Positions 11,186 through 21,334 of a DNA stretch of 64,000 nucleotides are shown here, piece after piece. The stretch covers positions 97,061,015-97,125,014 of the forward strand of contig NC_073746.1 in the NCBI RefSeq assembly GCF_029784135.1, in the 5' to 3' direction. Origin of the DNA: Toxorhynchites rutilus septentrionalis. Taxonomy: Eukaryota > Arthropoda > Insecta > Diptera > Culicidae. The notes under the pieces are model-generated. The model worked only from the letters and a program-made list of their open reading frames with translations. It had not been told where the DNA came from and did no database searches. The position numbers and the translations under genes are program-made. Numbering within the stretch: the stretch's first letter is position 1; each line of letters begins with the position of its first letter.

Positions 11186-11400
11186 CACCTTGACATTTAT
11201 ACCCGCACGAGATGAGCTTCTTCCTTGGGCAGCCTTGAGCGCCGTCTCATTTGATAATCTGTATCAATTCCTTCGGATCAACGTCCAACACGCGCCCACC
11301 TCACGCGAAGAAGATCGCCCCCACAAGCATAATCGATCCATCGATGTATAAATGCTGGCACGTCGCGAATATGGTCCACACTCAGTTTTCGAAGCAGGTT
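11186..11400 (+). promoter_or_regulatory. cuticle gene promoter: TATA box, initiator, two TCAAGG cores
   Basis: TATAAA at 11347-11352 lies 37 bases before the A of an arthropod initiator TCAGT (11382-11386), slightly longer than the usual 30. Two inverse TCAAGG cores (11188-11193 and 11233-11238) resemble FTZ-F1 half-sites, which control many stage-specific cuticle genes, but each misses one position of the YCAAGGYCR consensus. The inferred 5' untranslated leader is about 67 bases and unspliced. Confidence 0.6.
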
Positions 11401-11450
11401 AAGAGCACACACGATCATTCCGTTGCCAACCAAAAAACCAAAAACTCAAG

Positions 11451-11765
11451 ATGAAATTCCTGATCGCATTCCTCGCCGTCGTTGCCGTCGCCCTGGCCGG
11501 ACCCATTGACGAGCGTGGCGCCCAAATTGTTAAGTACACCAACGACCACCAGGGCATCAGCGGATACAACGTGGAAGTCGAAACCAGCAACGGAATCCGT
11601 ACCATCGAACAGGCTGAGCTGAGAAATTTGGGAAACGATAATGCCGCCATTGTCGTTCGTGGATCGTACTCGTACACCGGTGATGACGGTCAGGTCTACA
11701 CCGTGAACTACATTGCCGATGAGAACGGATTCCAGCCAGAAGCTGCCCATCTGCCAAGAGCTTAA
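11451..11765 (+). CDS. cuticular protein, CPR family, RR-1 class
   Basis: Small secreted structural protein (104 residues) that binds chitin fibres in soft larval or endocuticle. Residues 1-16 (MKFLIAFLAVVAVALA) form a typical cleaved signal peptide. After it comes an acidic, Tyr-containing segment and, at residues about 68-101, the Rebers-Riddiford chitin-binding core, with GSYSYTGDDGQVYTV, then NYIADENGFQP and HLP; the short RR-1 form lacks the basic residues of RR-2. The start is the first ATG after a TATA-led leader and heads the signal peptide. Most CPR genes have an intron after the first few signal-peptide codons; here the reading frame is uninterrupted. GC-rich codon choice contrasts sharply with the flanks, as expected for a highly expressed mosquito gene. 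The antisense open frames over it are shadows. The precise CPR orthologue cannot be assigned by eye. Confidence 0.96.
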   Translation: MKFLIAFLAVVAVALAGPIDERGAQIVKYTNDHQGISGYNVEVETSNGIRTIEQAELRNLGNDNAAIVVRGSYSYTGDDGQVYTVNYIADENGFQPEAAHLPRA

Positions 11766-11814
11766 GTAGGAATATAGTTCACTTTCTGCAATTTTTTTTG
11801 TGGATGGAGTTGTA

Positions 11815-11820
11815 AATAAA
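11815..11820 (+). terminator. polyadenylation signal of cuticle gene
   Basis: AATAAA 50 bases after the stop codon, followed by a second A/T-rich stretch with GT-rich sequence near 11830-11850. Confidence 0.8.
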
Positions 11821-11967
11821 TAGTTACTTGAATTGTGGATGTCAATATGGTTTGACGATGGAAGGAAATTTTTCTTTTGCTTTTTTTACAATAATCGTTT
11901 GCTCGCATTACTTCAATTGATGTTCTCAGTCAGCTCTCAACCAGCAGTGTCCCTAAATCAAAGGCTT

Positions 11968-12527
11968 ATTTCTGAATGGATTATTTAAATTTTCCAACAT
12001 TTAATGAACATTCGAAATGATTCCATACCCTAGTTGAATGAAATTATTCCTCTCGCATGCAATAAACATTCGTATATAACACTACCTGTTCTTCATACCT
12101 CAACCATATATCCGTTTTATCCGCAAAAAATGTTCTACTTTCCGGTCTGTTTTCATTCCAGTAGTAAACATTGCAAAATACATTTTTGTGCAACGTTTGC
12201 AACATCTGATCTGCCATCTGTCAAAAAAAAAATCATGTAACAAAATTATGACTATTTTTATGAAAACAAATGTTTTTGTTTGACGTTTGATGTATGACCT
12301 CGAACAAGAAGCAGTTATTAGACTGCATAAGTACATAAGAAACAGTTAATGAAGGATGTGTACAGTGATAAAACAGACATATGGTTGGGGTAAGACGAAC
12401 AGATAATATGATATACGAACCGTAGATGTATTTCGCTTACGAGAGGAATAATTTCGTTCATCACGAATGAAATCATTTCGAGTGTTCGATAAATGTTGTA
12501 AAACTGGATTAATCCATCTAGAAATTC
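11968..12527. repeat. long imperfect inverted repeat (hairpin), downstream of cuticle gene
   Basis: Left arm 11968-12123 and right arm 12366-12527 pair over about 155 bp with mismatches and small gaps. Examples: GAAATTATTCCTCTCG (left) against CGAGAGGAATAATTTC (right), and CAACCATAT against ATATGGTTG. The loop is about 240 bp. No transposase, no clear target duplication. It may be a foldback MITE or a hairpin-RNA locus; transcription is not shown by the sequence. Confidence 0.75.
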
Positions 12528-13604
12528 ATGTAATGAACAAACCACAGAACTTGCTTATCTCACATCTCCGAATCCTGTCAAGTGATTTTTACGTTTGGCG
12601 ATTAAATTTCCTTTTGTAGACGAGAGGCATCAAACAAAATGCTTAACATCTTGACTGCATGAATTACATCCGCGCACAGGATCAATTATGATGTTCTGGT
12701 TTTCTTCACCTTTCTCACATCTAATAGTTCATTAATGTTGAAGAGAGGTTCAAGTAACATGGAATAATCAGGAAAGAAGTGTTCTAGTCAAGGATGCAAA
12801 ATTTCGAAAGAACATGTCTGACGCGGTGTCAGTGAGATGATATTTCTCTGGATGGATATTTGTTCCCTTCCACTGTCAGCTGATCGAAGATGCGTATGAA
12901 TATTTCGGGTGTTCAATCTCAGTGAGACAGTGAAACGAATGAGTGTGGGGAATAATGCAAAAACCAAATGTTCCACGTGACGGAGTGTCGGTTGCATGTA
13001 ATTAAGTTCGGTTCACTTGTCATGAACTGTAGGGGCATTGGTGATTGAATTTGATGTTGTCTCAATATCTTGTGCTGTCAGTAAAATAAGTGTGAGATTT
13101 TGCTACTCTGGTTCTAGTTAACATTAATATGGAATTCAAAGTGTAACTACAGGTCGGACTCGATTATATACAGTTTAGAAATATTTTTTTTTTAATTTGT
13201 TTCAAGAAAAAAGGTATCCTTTGAACGTTAAGCTGGAGTTTAAGTGGCTATCAAAAGAACAATGGGGTCATTGGGAATTGGCTTACGCAGCATACTTTTT
13301 AGTGTGGAGTCAGTTTGAGTCAACAGACTCCGAATCAAAATAAAAGTTCTATAACTCTGTCATTGTTAACAATATGATCTTCTATCACTTTCTGGAAGAT
13401 TCTGGAAAACAATTGTTTTTTCATGTGAGCAAGGTGTTTTCTGACTTTAAGGGGATGAATCAAAATTTAAATTCTTCTTTTATGTTCAATAAACGAAAAA
13501 TATATGCATCAAAACGAATAAAAAAAATTTATTCCCACAGTCCGTCGTATCCGAACTTTTCCTATACAGTTTCCTCGTCCTTGATGACAAAGAATGTAAG
13601 GTAA
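12528..13604. other. intergenic, nothing recognised
   Basis: No gene seen. Short AT-rich frames only. GGTCGGACTCGATTATATAC at 13152-13171 recalls pogo-type element ends but no partner was found. Confidence 0.4.
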
Positions 13605-13904
13605 GTAAGGGGCAATTTGTACCCCCTAAGCAAACAGCCTAATATCTCCAAACAAATACGGTATAAAGAGAAAAAAATGTCACAATGAACACTGACCTAC
13701 ACTTGTTTTCACTCAATCAATAATGTTTAATCATTATATTAAGCTTCAAATTACCAAAATTATCATAAAATAAAAGAGATGATTTTTGGACATCAAAATT
13801 TGATGCGGGGTGATTGGGACTGTCTGTGGGGTGATTTAATCCAGTGTGTATTTTATCGAAAAATAAAACATTCTTATGTTTATGTAAAGTAAATTGGGAT
13901 AATA
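13605..13904 (-). repeat. R2 repeat, copy 1 (pogo-type 3' end)
   Basis: Similar, in inverse orientation, to 21785-22085 over nearly its whole length (for instance TTTTTGGACATCAAAATTTG here and its reverse complement near 21895). The second copy is linked to a pipsqueak-type transposase head at 21546, so this is probably the tail of a pogo-like element. The mariner at 13907 inserted at its edge. Confidence 0.65.
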
Positions 13905-14883
13905 TAGGGTTGGGGAAAAAGAAATTTCGTATTTCTGATCGAAATTTGACGCTTTGTTTAACATACTTGAAATTATCCAATTTGAGTCAAATATGCGCCG
14001 TTTTGTTCGCAAACTTGTTGCCATTTAGAAGGCAACTTCATTATCCTCTCCTTATTTGCAAAAAAAACTCAGACAGCCAGTTTTCGCGATCCTCTTTTGA
14101 GGCCAACTAAGTATCATCAAGAGCGTTTTGCATGGACCGGAAGAGATGATAATCACTTGGAGCCAGGTTCGGACTATACGGTGGGTGCAATAGGACATCC
14201 CATCCTAGCTCCCGTAGCTTCTGGCGGGTCATAAAAGATGTGTGAGGCCGAGCGTTGTCCTGGTGGAAAACAACACCATTCCTATTGATCATTCCTGGCC
14301 GCTTCTGGTCAATCGCCTGCTTCAAACGGTCAAGCTGCTCACAGTAGATAACCGAGTTGAGGGTCTGGCCATAGTTGAGCAGCTCATAGTGGATGATTCC
14401 CTTCCAATCCCACCAAACACACAGCAAAACCTTCCTGGCCGTCAATCCGGGCTTGGCGATAGTTTGGGTCGGCTCACCGCGCTTCGACCACGACTTTTTT
14501 CGCTTTAGGTTGTCGTACGTGATCCACTGTTCATCACCAGTCACCATCTTCTTCAAAAATGGGTCGAGTTCGTTCCGTTTCAGCAGTACATCGCAGGCGT
14601 TGATTCGGTCTAAAGATTTTTTTGCGTCAACTCGTGTGGCATCCATACATCCAGCTTTTTTTTGGAATCCAATCTTCTGCAAATAATTCCAAACGGTTTT
14701 ATGGTCTATACCCAGTTCCTGGCCAATCGAGCGAGTGCTCACATGCCGGTATACTTGGATGATTTCAACGATTTTATCGGTTTCCACGACGATTGGCCTA
14801 CCAGTACGGGGTGTATCTTCCACAGCCACTACACCAAAACGAAATCGATCAAACCAACGCTTTGCTGTGCGAATCGTTACAGT

Positions 14884-15374
14884 TAGTGATCCCCGATTTT
14901 TTAAATTAATCGTTCATCAGCTAATCGAATAGTATTCAGCAGTTGGTTATTCGATACGATTAATCGCCCCAAATAATCGATTAATCGATTAATCGCAACA
15001 CTGAGAGAAATAATTAGTTTGACTAATATTTCTCATTTGCTAGAAAGCCATATGTAATCAAAAAAGTGTTCATTCCGCCTGAAAATCAATTATTATCTTT
15101 TACGCTCCCCTAAAGTCGTAAACGAAGCTCAATTCGCGTTAACGGCATTGAGCTTCGTTTACGAACTTAAGGGAGCGCCAAAGATAATGATTGATTTTCA
15201 GGATAAAACTGCAGCGGCCGTAGGTTTTTTTCTCTCTGCGTTTGGATCGATTAATCAACGTAAATTATTCGTTCGCTTCGATTATTGGTCGTGCAGTATT
15301 CGTTCGATTAATAATCGATTTCTATAGGAAGTATTCGATTAATCGATTAATCGAACGATTATCGGGGATCACTA
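14884..15374. mobile_element. hAT-type MITE inside mariner
   Basis: Perfect 14-bp inverted ends TAGTGATCCCCGAT and an exact 8-bp target duplication GTTACAGT (14876-14883 and 15375-15382), diagnostic of hAT transposition. The subterminal parts are rich in the motif ATTAATCG, repeated many times at both ends. 491 bp, no transposase. Contains a foldback palindrome. Confidence 0.93.
15077..15204. repeat. foldback palindrome nested in hAT MITE
   Basis: Two arms of about 55 bp pair around a 13-base centre: GTAAACGAAGCTCAAT on the left, ATTGAGCTTCGTTTAC on the right, extending outward through CGCTCCC and GGGAGCG to CCTGAAAATCAAT and ATTGATTTTCAGG. One arm of a related copy is at 55865-55925, so this is a family of its own, nested inside the MITE. 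Confidence 0.85.
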
Positions 15375-15542
15375 GTTACAGTATAGGGTCCATAAACTAC
15401 ACGATTTTTTTCGGCCGCCTTCGTTGCAGTTTTACCTCGCAAGTAGTAAAAACGGAAAATATGGCGAATTTCTTGCTTGGTGGACTCAATCTTTGACGCG
15501 CTATAACTTGTGACTGAAAAACACAATCACAACACTTGAAGT

Positions 15543-15817
15543 GCACCCGTGGCCGAGTGGTTAGCGTCTCACACTGTCATGCCGGGTGTTCGGGTTCGAT
15601 TCCCGTTCTGGCCGGAGGATTTTTCGTCAAAGAAATTTCCTTCGACTTGCACTGTGGTCACGCGTATTCAAGAGCTTGCCCCTCGGAATACATTCAAGGC
15701 GTGTTATTTGGCTTAAGAAATCTCAACTAAGTATTAATAAATGACGCTAATTAATGCATACGTTGAGACGGCAAAAGTTCCACAGGGAACGTTAACGCCA
15801 TTCAAGAAGAAGAAGAA
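15543..15817 (+). mobile_element. SINE-A, copy 2 (near full length)
   Basis: tRNA-like head with A box TGGCCGAGTGG and B box GGTTCGATTCC, a unique body (GACTTGCACTGTGGTCACGC, GGCGTGTTATTTGGC) and a GAAGAAGAAGAA 3' end. Inserted in the 5' untranslated part of the mariner. Flanking duplication not clear. Transcribed by RNA polymerase III if active. Confidence 0.88.
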
Positions 15818-15960
15818 CACTGTCAAAATGACACTTGTAGCGCAGATTGTCGTCTTTAAATAGCCGCATAGTATGACCCGATGCGATAAGTACAACACAA
15901 GATATGTTAAAGTGTTGCCATATATTGACAATATACGACGCTTCTTTTTCCCCAACCCAA

Positions 15961-16567
15961 TATTATATTATTGATATTGTTAAATTTTACGGTTCAACAA
16001 TGCACAAGGTGGAGATGCATTTAAGTGGAAATTAGCATTTAGAGCTCGACCGTTATTCCCTAGACAAAAACTGTCTTCGACAAATTTGTTATATATGATA
16101 AAGCGCTCATTTTTAGGTTATCAAAAAAAGGGTGACCAAAATTGTCGATGAAATAAAAAATCTATTATAGATAGAGGTAAACATAGTTCGACAATGTTGT
16201 AGTACCAGTTATTTCCCAGCAAACATTAGATCGTATAATTTTGCACGTGCTAAGTCTTACAAGAAATCAGCATAAATCATAATCGCCAATCAAATTATGT
16301 ATCGTGTATATTTGAAATCGGTATAATAAACATCAGTTTTATGATGTCCATTGTCATAAAAAATATTTAATCCACATCATATGCGTATATACGCTGATTC
16401 AGTTTGTATGTCGTATAAACGTATAATTTAAATCGATTCAGTACTGCAGTAAATCGTGTTGTGTGCTGAAGAAAATCATGAAACAGTAAATCATATTAGA
16501 TCGTAATAAAGAACATATTACATCATTTTGAAATGACAATGAAATGCTTTAACATTGACAAGTTTCA
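15961..16567. other. AT-rich intergenic
   Basis: No gene seen. Contains many ATCGTATAA / TTATACG-like words between 16230 and 16510, possibly a decayed repeat. Confidence 0.4.
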
Positions 16568-16955
16568 ATGTTTGAACACATACGGAAGAATAAAATAATT
16601 AAATTTAAAAAAAGTGGCTTTTATAGTCGATTACCCACAGAACATCGCAACCTCTGGAGAGAAGCTAAACGGATCGAATCAAATATGAGCGAAACTCATA
16701 ACCAATTAACAGATGAAAATGGAATGTTGAATGAATCACCAAAACAAAACAATTTGGATTTTGATTTGATTGCAGGAATAGAGCAATTCAACGACTTCAT
16801 TGATGATGGTAATTTATTTTTAATCTTTAATGATTTCATAAAATGTGTTTAATTTCAATCTATTACAGGAGATAGATTTTTTATGGATTTACAAAAATGG
16901 ACTACTGAATATCAGCACTCGAAATTGCTGATGTTCGATGAAACATGCTTCTAAT
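16568..16955 (+). pseudogene. unidentified two-exon fragment, possibly transposon-derived
   Basis: An open frame from 16568 encodes a basic start (KNKIIKFKKSGFYSRLP) and an acidic C-terminal part ending QFNDFIDD. A splice donor GTAATTT at about 16809 and acceptor TTCAATCTATTACAG at about 16868 would join it to GDRFFMDLQKWTTEYQHSK, after which a stop occurs at 16953. The second part recalls the LxxWxxxYxxSH segment found near the N-terminus of some insect transposon proteins. Family not identified; could be a decayed domesticated gene. Confidence 0.4.
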
Positions 16956-19396
16956 GAAACATGCAGCAAAACGATAATACAGACGACCGGAGTTCGAACC
17001 CACATCGGATCAGTTTTCACCAAACATCAATCTGTGCCATTTTAAACATTTATATTCCACTCCCAACACAAGTAAATTTAATAATTATTATTTCTACAAA
17101 TATGAATACTCATATATAAACACGGCGATTCGTGAGACTAAAACAAACATTTTACGAAAATATTTTGCGCCATTTGTTTTTTTTTCTATGTCTGTAATAA
17201 ATTGTATATGAGTATGGCAAAAGTCGTATTAGGTGCGTTGACAATTCTAGAATATATTCATATTAGATCACAATTCAATTTCAATTTCAAAAATTTCAAA
17301 AATTGCGAGGGAAATTCAGCACCGGATTCAATACACAGTTTCAGTGTGTTCTTTCGTACATTGATTCCATATTATCTATTTTACAATAGATTCCGTTATC
17401 ACACACGCTCTGAACTACAACGGCAAAGCCGTATACAATTCAGGGAAATTTTACAAGAGCTGTTGGTATAATCGACTGATCAGTCCAACGTCTCATCCGA
17501 GAATAAGTGTAGGCGGCGATGTTATTGGCTGTTCAAGGTTTGAATCATCGAACATTGCATCAATGAAATGGTTTGCTAGTCCCAAGTGCCATTCAATTTG
17601 ATCCTTGTGCAATTTTTCTGGTTTAGATCAATCGCGGAAGGCATCCCGCGGAGCGCACAATGTTCCCAAGCTCAAGTTTAAGGTTGGGGTTTTCGAAAAT
17701 GGTCGTGAAAAAGACGACATGATCACAGATTTTAAACTTTTTTGTAAACATTGATCACTTGTAAGAACTTACTTTTAAGAATTCGCCGAATTACTATCAG
17801 AGCGAAAACCATTTTTCGAATTATGTATTATACATGTAACGTGTGGTAGAGGATACGATTCTGTTAACTTGTGAGAAGTTTTCATAGACAGATTAGTTTG
17901 AAATTTTGTTCGAATTAAGTTTAAGTTGTCAGACATGTTTCGTTTAGATAATCCGAAAAAAAAAACGTAAAACCTTTCCTTGATCTTGCTAATTACATAT
18001 TGAAGTAAATTATAACATCGAAAATTATGGTTGCCTCTTTGTATTTAGTTTAGAATTATATAATCATGCATTTTACACAAATTTCGAAATAATGCAAGAA
18101 TTCAGAATTCCAGAAAGAAATACGTGTGAATACTCTCAGGGTACTGGTTCACAATTAAACAAATATTGATGTTAATTTCAGCAGGTTCATCCTACAGCAC
18201 AACCATTTTGTTTATTATGAATTTTTGACACTATAAAATAGAACTTCAACCATCGCAGAACGATTCAGATTGCACAGATAAAAAAATAGTATTATTATAT
18301 ACAGTATGGTTACAACTGATATCACCAAATACGAAATTTCCTGACAGCCAAAGTTTGTCTCGAATAGACTAGAGTTGACAAACCGTTATAACCTAAGCGC
18401 GAATCGCATTTCAAACTATTATATCCATCATTATTTTATGGAAACGACCAATCACACAGCCATGGACCGCCACAATGTTCTTCAGTTGAGCCTGCAAATA
18501 ATGAATAGTTATAACATCAAAAATCCGTGAAATTTTAAATCCATCACACTTACCGATTACCCAAAGGACTATCGCCCGTCTACTGGACGGTCTCATTCCA
18601 ATGTTCTTCCCAAGCAGGAGACGCCTGACTTCAAACTACTTATACCATAATGGTAGCTGTATGAAATTCTTTCCACCAGTTGAGAATTGTACATGAACAT
18701 CTTTGTGGCACCGAGTATCCCTGCCAACTGAAGGAATCGTTGCCGTACATCATTTATACCGCTAAAAAAAACCCTACCCATATCTTCCTCAGACTCGTGC
18801 TCATCTTAACGCTTCAAATGTTACAAAATGCTCGTAACATTGATCGGCATTCGAAGGCCACCCGAAACAATAATCACAACCATAAACTATACCACATTCA
18901 ATGTCATTGTCGCGATTCGGGGGATGATGTGGGTCTTGTTTTTGTTTTGATTTATCTACTTCCTAAACGCGGTCATCCAACCGGTTTGTCCGAATTTATG
19001 TTCGTTCGATTTTATGCTTATTGAAATGATGAAGATGCTACCGCCGTTATGGAAAGCTAATGGGTGCTCACTGAAGATGCTAGCACACGTGACCTTGAAC
19101 AAGATTAACATATCTGATAACATTTATTGAAAATCGAGACAGTTTTAATTTAGATCATGGTGAGCAGAAAAAGACAACGTATGGTTCGAAAGAAATTTGT
19201 TAAATTAAGCTTATGTCCTAAAGTCTCACCAGCTGGCTCGAACAGGGATGTTATTCAAGATGCTCTAGAAGCTGATAAGGAAATTTAGATTAAATTTAGC
19301 ACACCGGAATTCGGAATAGAAATCATCGAAATAGAATGATAGCTTGTTTATTAATATTATACCCAGCATCATCTTTGGCACGTGTGTCATATACAG
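16956..19396. other. intergenic, no gene recognised
   Basis: Several short frames up to 114 codons exist on both strands, none with recognisable domains. A small basic frame starts at 19158 (MVSRKRQRMVRKKFV) and stops after about 42 codons; its nature is unknown. No repeat shared with other parts of the window was seen. Confidence 0.4.
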
Positions 19397-19436
19397 GGTG
19401 GGCCATTTAAAGTGGAAGGATTTGTTTTTGCAATAG
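19397..19436. repeat. fragment of a Tc1/mariner-type end
   Basis: CAGGGTGGGCCATTTAAAGT preceded by TA looks like a transposon terminus. It abuts and cuts off the LOA-like LINE inside its RNase H domain. No partner end found. Confidence 0.5.
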
Positions 19437-21325
19437 CAATGTGAAGGGACCCAGATAAAGGTAATGACATAACAGCGTCTGGATAAAGCACTCAAAATTT
19501 CTCGTATTCTCTCAAGGAAGTACGGCGAATGCTTTTCCGGCCTCACTGAACGGATAGCTTCGACAGAGCTAAGACTATCCGCTACAATGTAATAGTGTTC
19601 AACAGGTCGTGAGGCGACGCTGTCCAGCGCCCAGTATATAGCTGCCAATTCAGCAATATATATCGAGCAAGGATTCTGAAGACTGTGTGAGGTGCTAAAA
19701 AATACGTTGAACACTCCAAATCCTGTGGACTCATTCATAGAGGACCCATCAGTAAAGTACATATTATCACAATTGATACGCCCATACTTTGCATTGAAGA
19801 TCGTAGGAACGAACCCCAATCTAAGATAATCCGGATTTTCATGGATTTTCTCCTTCATGAACAGATCGAAATGTACAGAGGAATTGATGTAGTCAGGAAA
19901 ACAAACACGGTTGGGAATATACGAAGAAGGAACAACCTGCATAGAGGTGAATTCATGATATGAACTCATGAATTCAGAATGAAAATTTAGCTCGATCAAT
20001 TGCTCAAAATTTCCGATCACCAATGGGTTCACAACCTTACACCGGAAGAGGAACCGAAGAGATAATAAATTGAAGCGATCTATTAGTGGGATTACGCCTG
20101 CCAAAACCTCGAGACTCATGGTATGCGTTGAGGGCATACATCCCAACGCAATACGGAAACAAAGATACTGAATTCGCTCGAGTTTAATGTTTAATGTGTT
20201 TTGGCAGCTGATTGAAAACAGAAACTGCCATACTCCATCACTGAGAGAATAGTTGTTCGATACAACATTATAAGATCTTCGGGATGGGCTCCCCACCAGG
20301 TGCCGGTAATTGTACGGAGAAAGTTTATTCTTTGGTGACATTTTTACTCAGATACCTAATATGGGCCCCCCAAGTACATTTGGAGTCGAACCAGACCCCA
20401 AGATACTTGAATGACATAGCATGAGTGATCGGTTTACCCAAAAGTTGAAGCTTTGGTTTTGCTGGTCTATGCTTCCTAGAAAAACCACCATCTCTGTTTT
20501 CTCCGTGGAGAATTCGATCCCTAGCCCAATGGCCCAGGTTGAAAAATTGTTCAAGGTATCTTGTAAGGGTCCTTGCAGGTCGGATTCGTTTGATCCTACG
20601 ACAGACACCACTCCATCATATGCAAGTTGTCTTAGGCTACAATTTTGTGTAAGGCAATTGTCGATGTCGCTTACATAGAAGTTGTACAAAAGGGGGCTTA
20701 AACATGAGCCCTGAGGGAGGCCCATGTAAGAGACCCGACTTACTGCCGAATCTCTGTGAGAAAAGTTCAAATGTTTCTCACAAAGGAAGTTATATAACAT
20801 ATTATTCAATAGAGGCGGCAGACCCCGAGAGTGTAATTTGTCTGACAAAACCTCTATTGAAACTGAATCAAATGCCCCCTTTATGTCCAAGAATACTGAA
20901 GCCATTTGTTTTTTTTTCGGCGTAAGCCATTTGAATTTCTGAAGAAAGCAACGCAAGACAATCATTCGTCCCCTTGCCCCTGCGGAACCCATATTGTGTA
21001 TCTGAGAGTAGGCCATTCGTTTCAACCCATCGATCAAGGCAAAACAAGATCATTTTCTCCAACAATTCCCGTATACAAGACAGCATTGCTATTGGGCGGT
21101 ACGAATTGAAGTCGGACGCGCGTTTTCCGGATTTTTGAATAGCTATAACTCGTACTTGTCTCCAATCATCTGGAACAATATTATGCTCCAGGAACCGATT
21201 GAATAAATTCAACAAGCGATGTTTCGCCACATCAGGGAGGTTTTTCAGCAAGTTGAACTTAATTCTATCCGATCCCGGAGCAGAATTCAGCAAGCACTTT
21301 CATCGTCAAAAAATGTGAGTTTTCC
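19437..21325 (-). pseudogene. LOA-like LINE: reverse transcriptase and RNase H fragment
   Basis: Non-LTR retrotransposon ORF2 remnant truncated at both ends. Reading right to left: reverse transcriptase from NSAPGSDRIKFNLLKNLPD, then FNSYRPIAMLSC, then a frameshift at a run of A residues near 20910, then ASVFLDIKGAFDSV and GLPQGSCLSPLLYNFYVSD. The YADD-equivalent reads LAYDGVV near 20612-20626, so one catalytic Asp is replaced by Tyr. After another frame change near 20345 comes an RNase H domain with its four catalytic positions (FTDGS, AELAAI, ADSLSS, VPSH). It is cut inside RNase H by a foreign transposon end. The same family, better preserved at the 3' end, is at 43800-45252. LOA assignment rests on the RT-RNase H layout and motif wording, so it is moderate. 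Confidence 0.88.
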
Positions 21326-21334
21326 GAGAGTGGT

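Larger units (their letters stand above)
14107..15505 (-). pseudogene. mariner transposase (DD34D), split by a hAT MITE
   Basis: Cut-and-paste transposase of the mariner family. Reading right to left: 15500-15375 encodes the N-terminal helix-turn-helix (RHIFRFYYLRGKTATKAA, then VVYGPYTVT); the frame is broken by the MITE and resumes exactly at 14883 with TIRTAKRWFDRFRFG and a continuous 240-codon stretch. Catalytic blocks are TGDEQWI, HQDNARPHTS and YSPNLAPSDYHLF; exactly 34 residues lie between the second and third Asp. A TAG at 14107-14109 ends the frame early, and the remaining C-terminus (LASKEDRENWLSEFF, KLPSKWQQVCEQNGAY) continues to about 13970 with stops and a frameshift. No initiating ATG is preserved at the expected place (GCG before SKIES). 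Inactive, but two of three domains are intact. Confidence 0.92.
13907..15960 (-). mobile_element. mariner element with nested insertions
   Basis: Ends GGGTTGGGGAAAAAGAA at 13907-13923 and the inverse copy at 15942-15958, beside TA dinucleotides (13905-13906; 15961-15962). The transposase runs right to left. Removing the hAT MITE (14884-15374) and SINE-A copy 2 (about 15543-15817) leaves about 1.29 kb, the normal size of a mariner. Confidence 0.88.

Noticed and set aside
11399..11757. Antisense frames of 66-111 codons over the cuticle gene
   Set aside because: Shadows of the GC-rich coding sequence; the sense frame has a signal peptide and chitin-binding motif.
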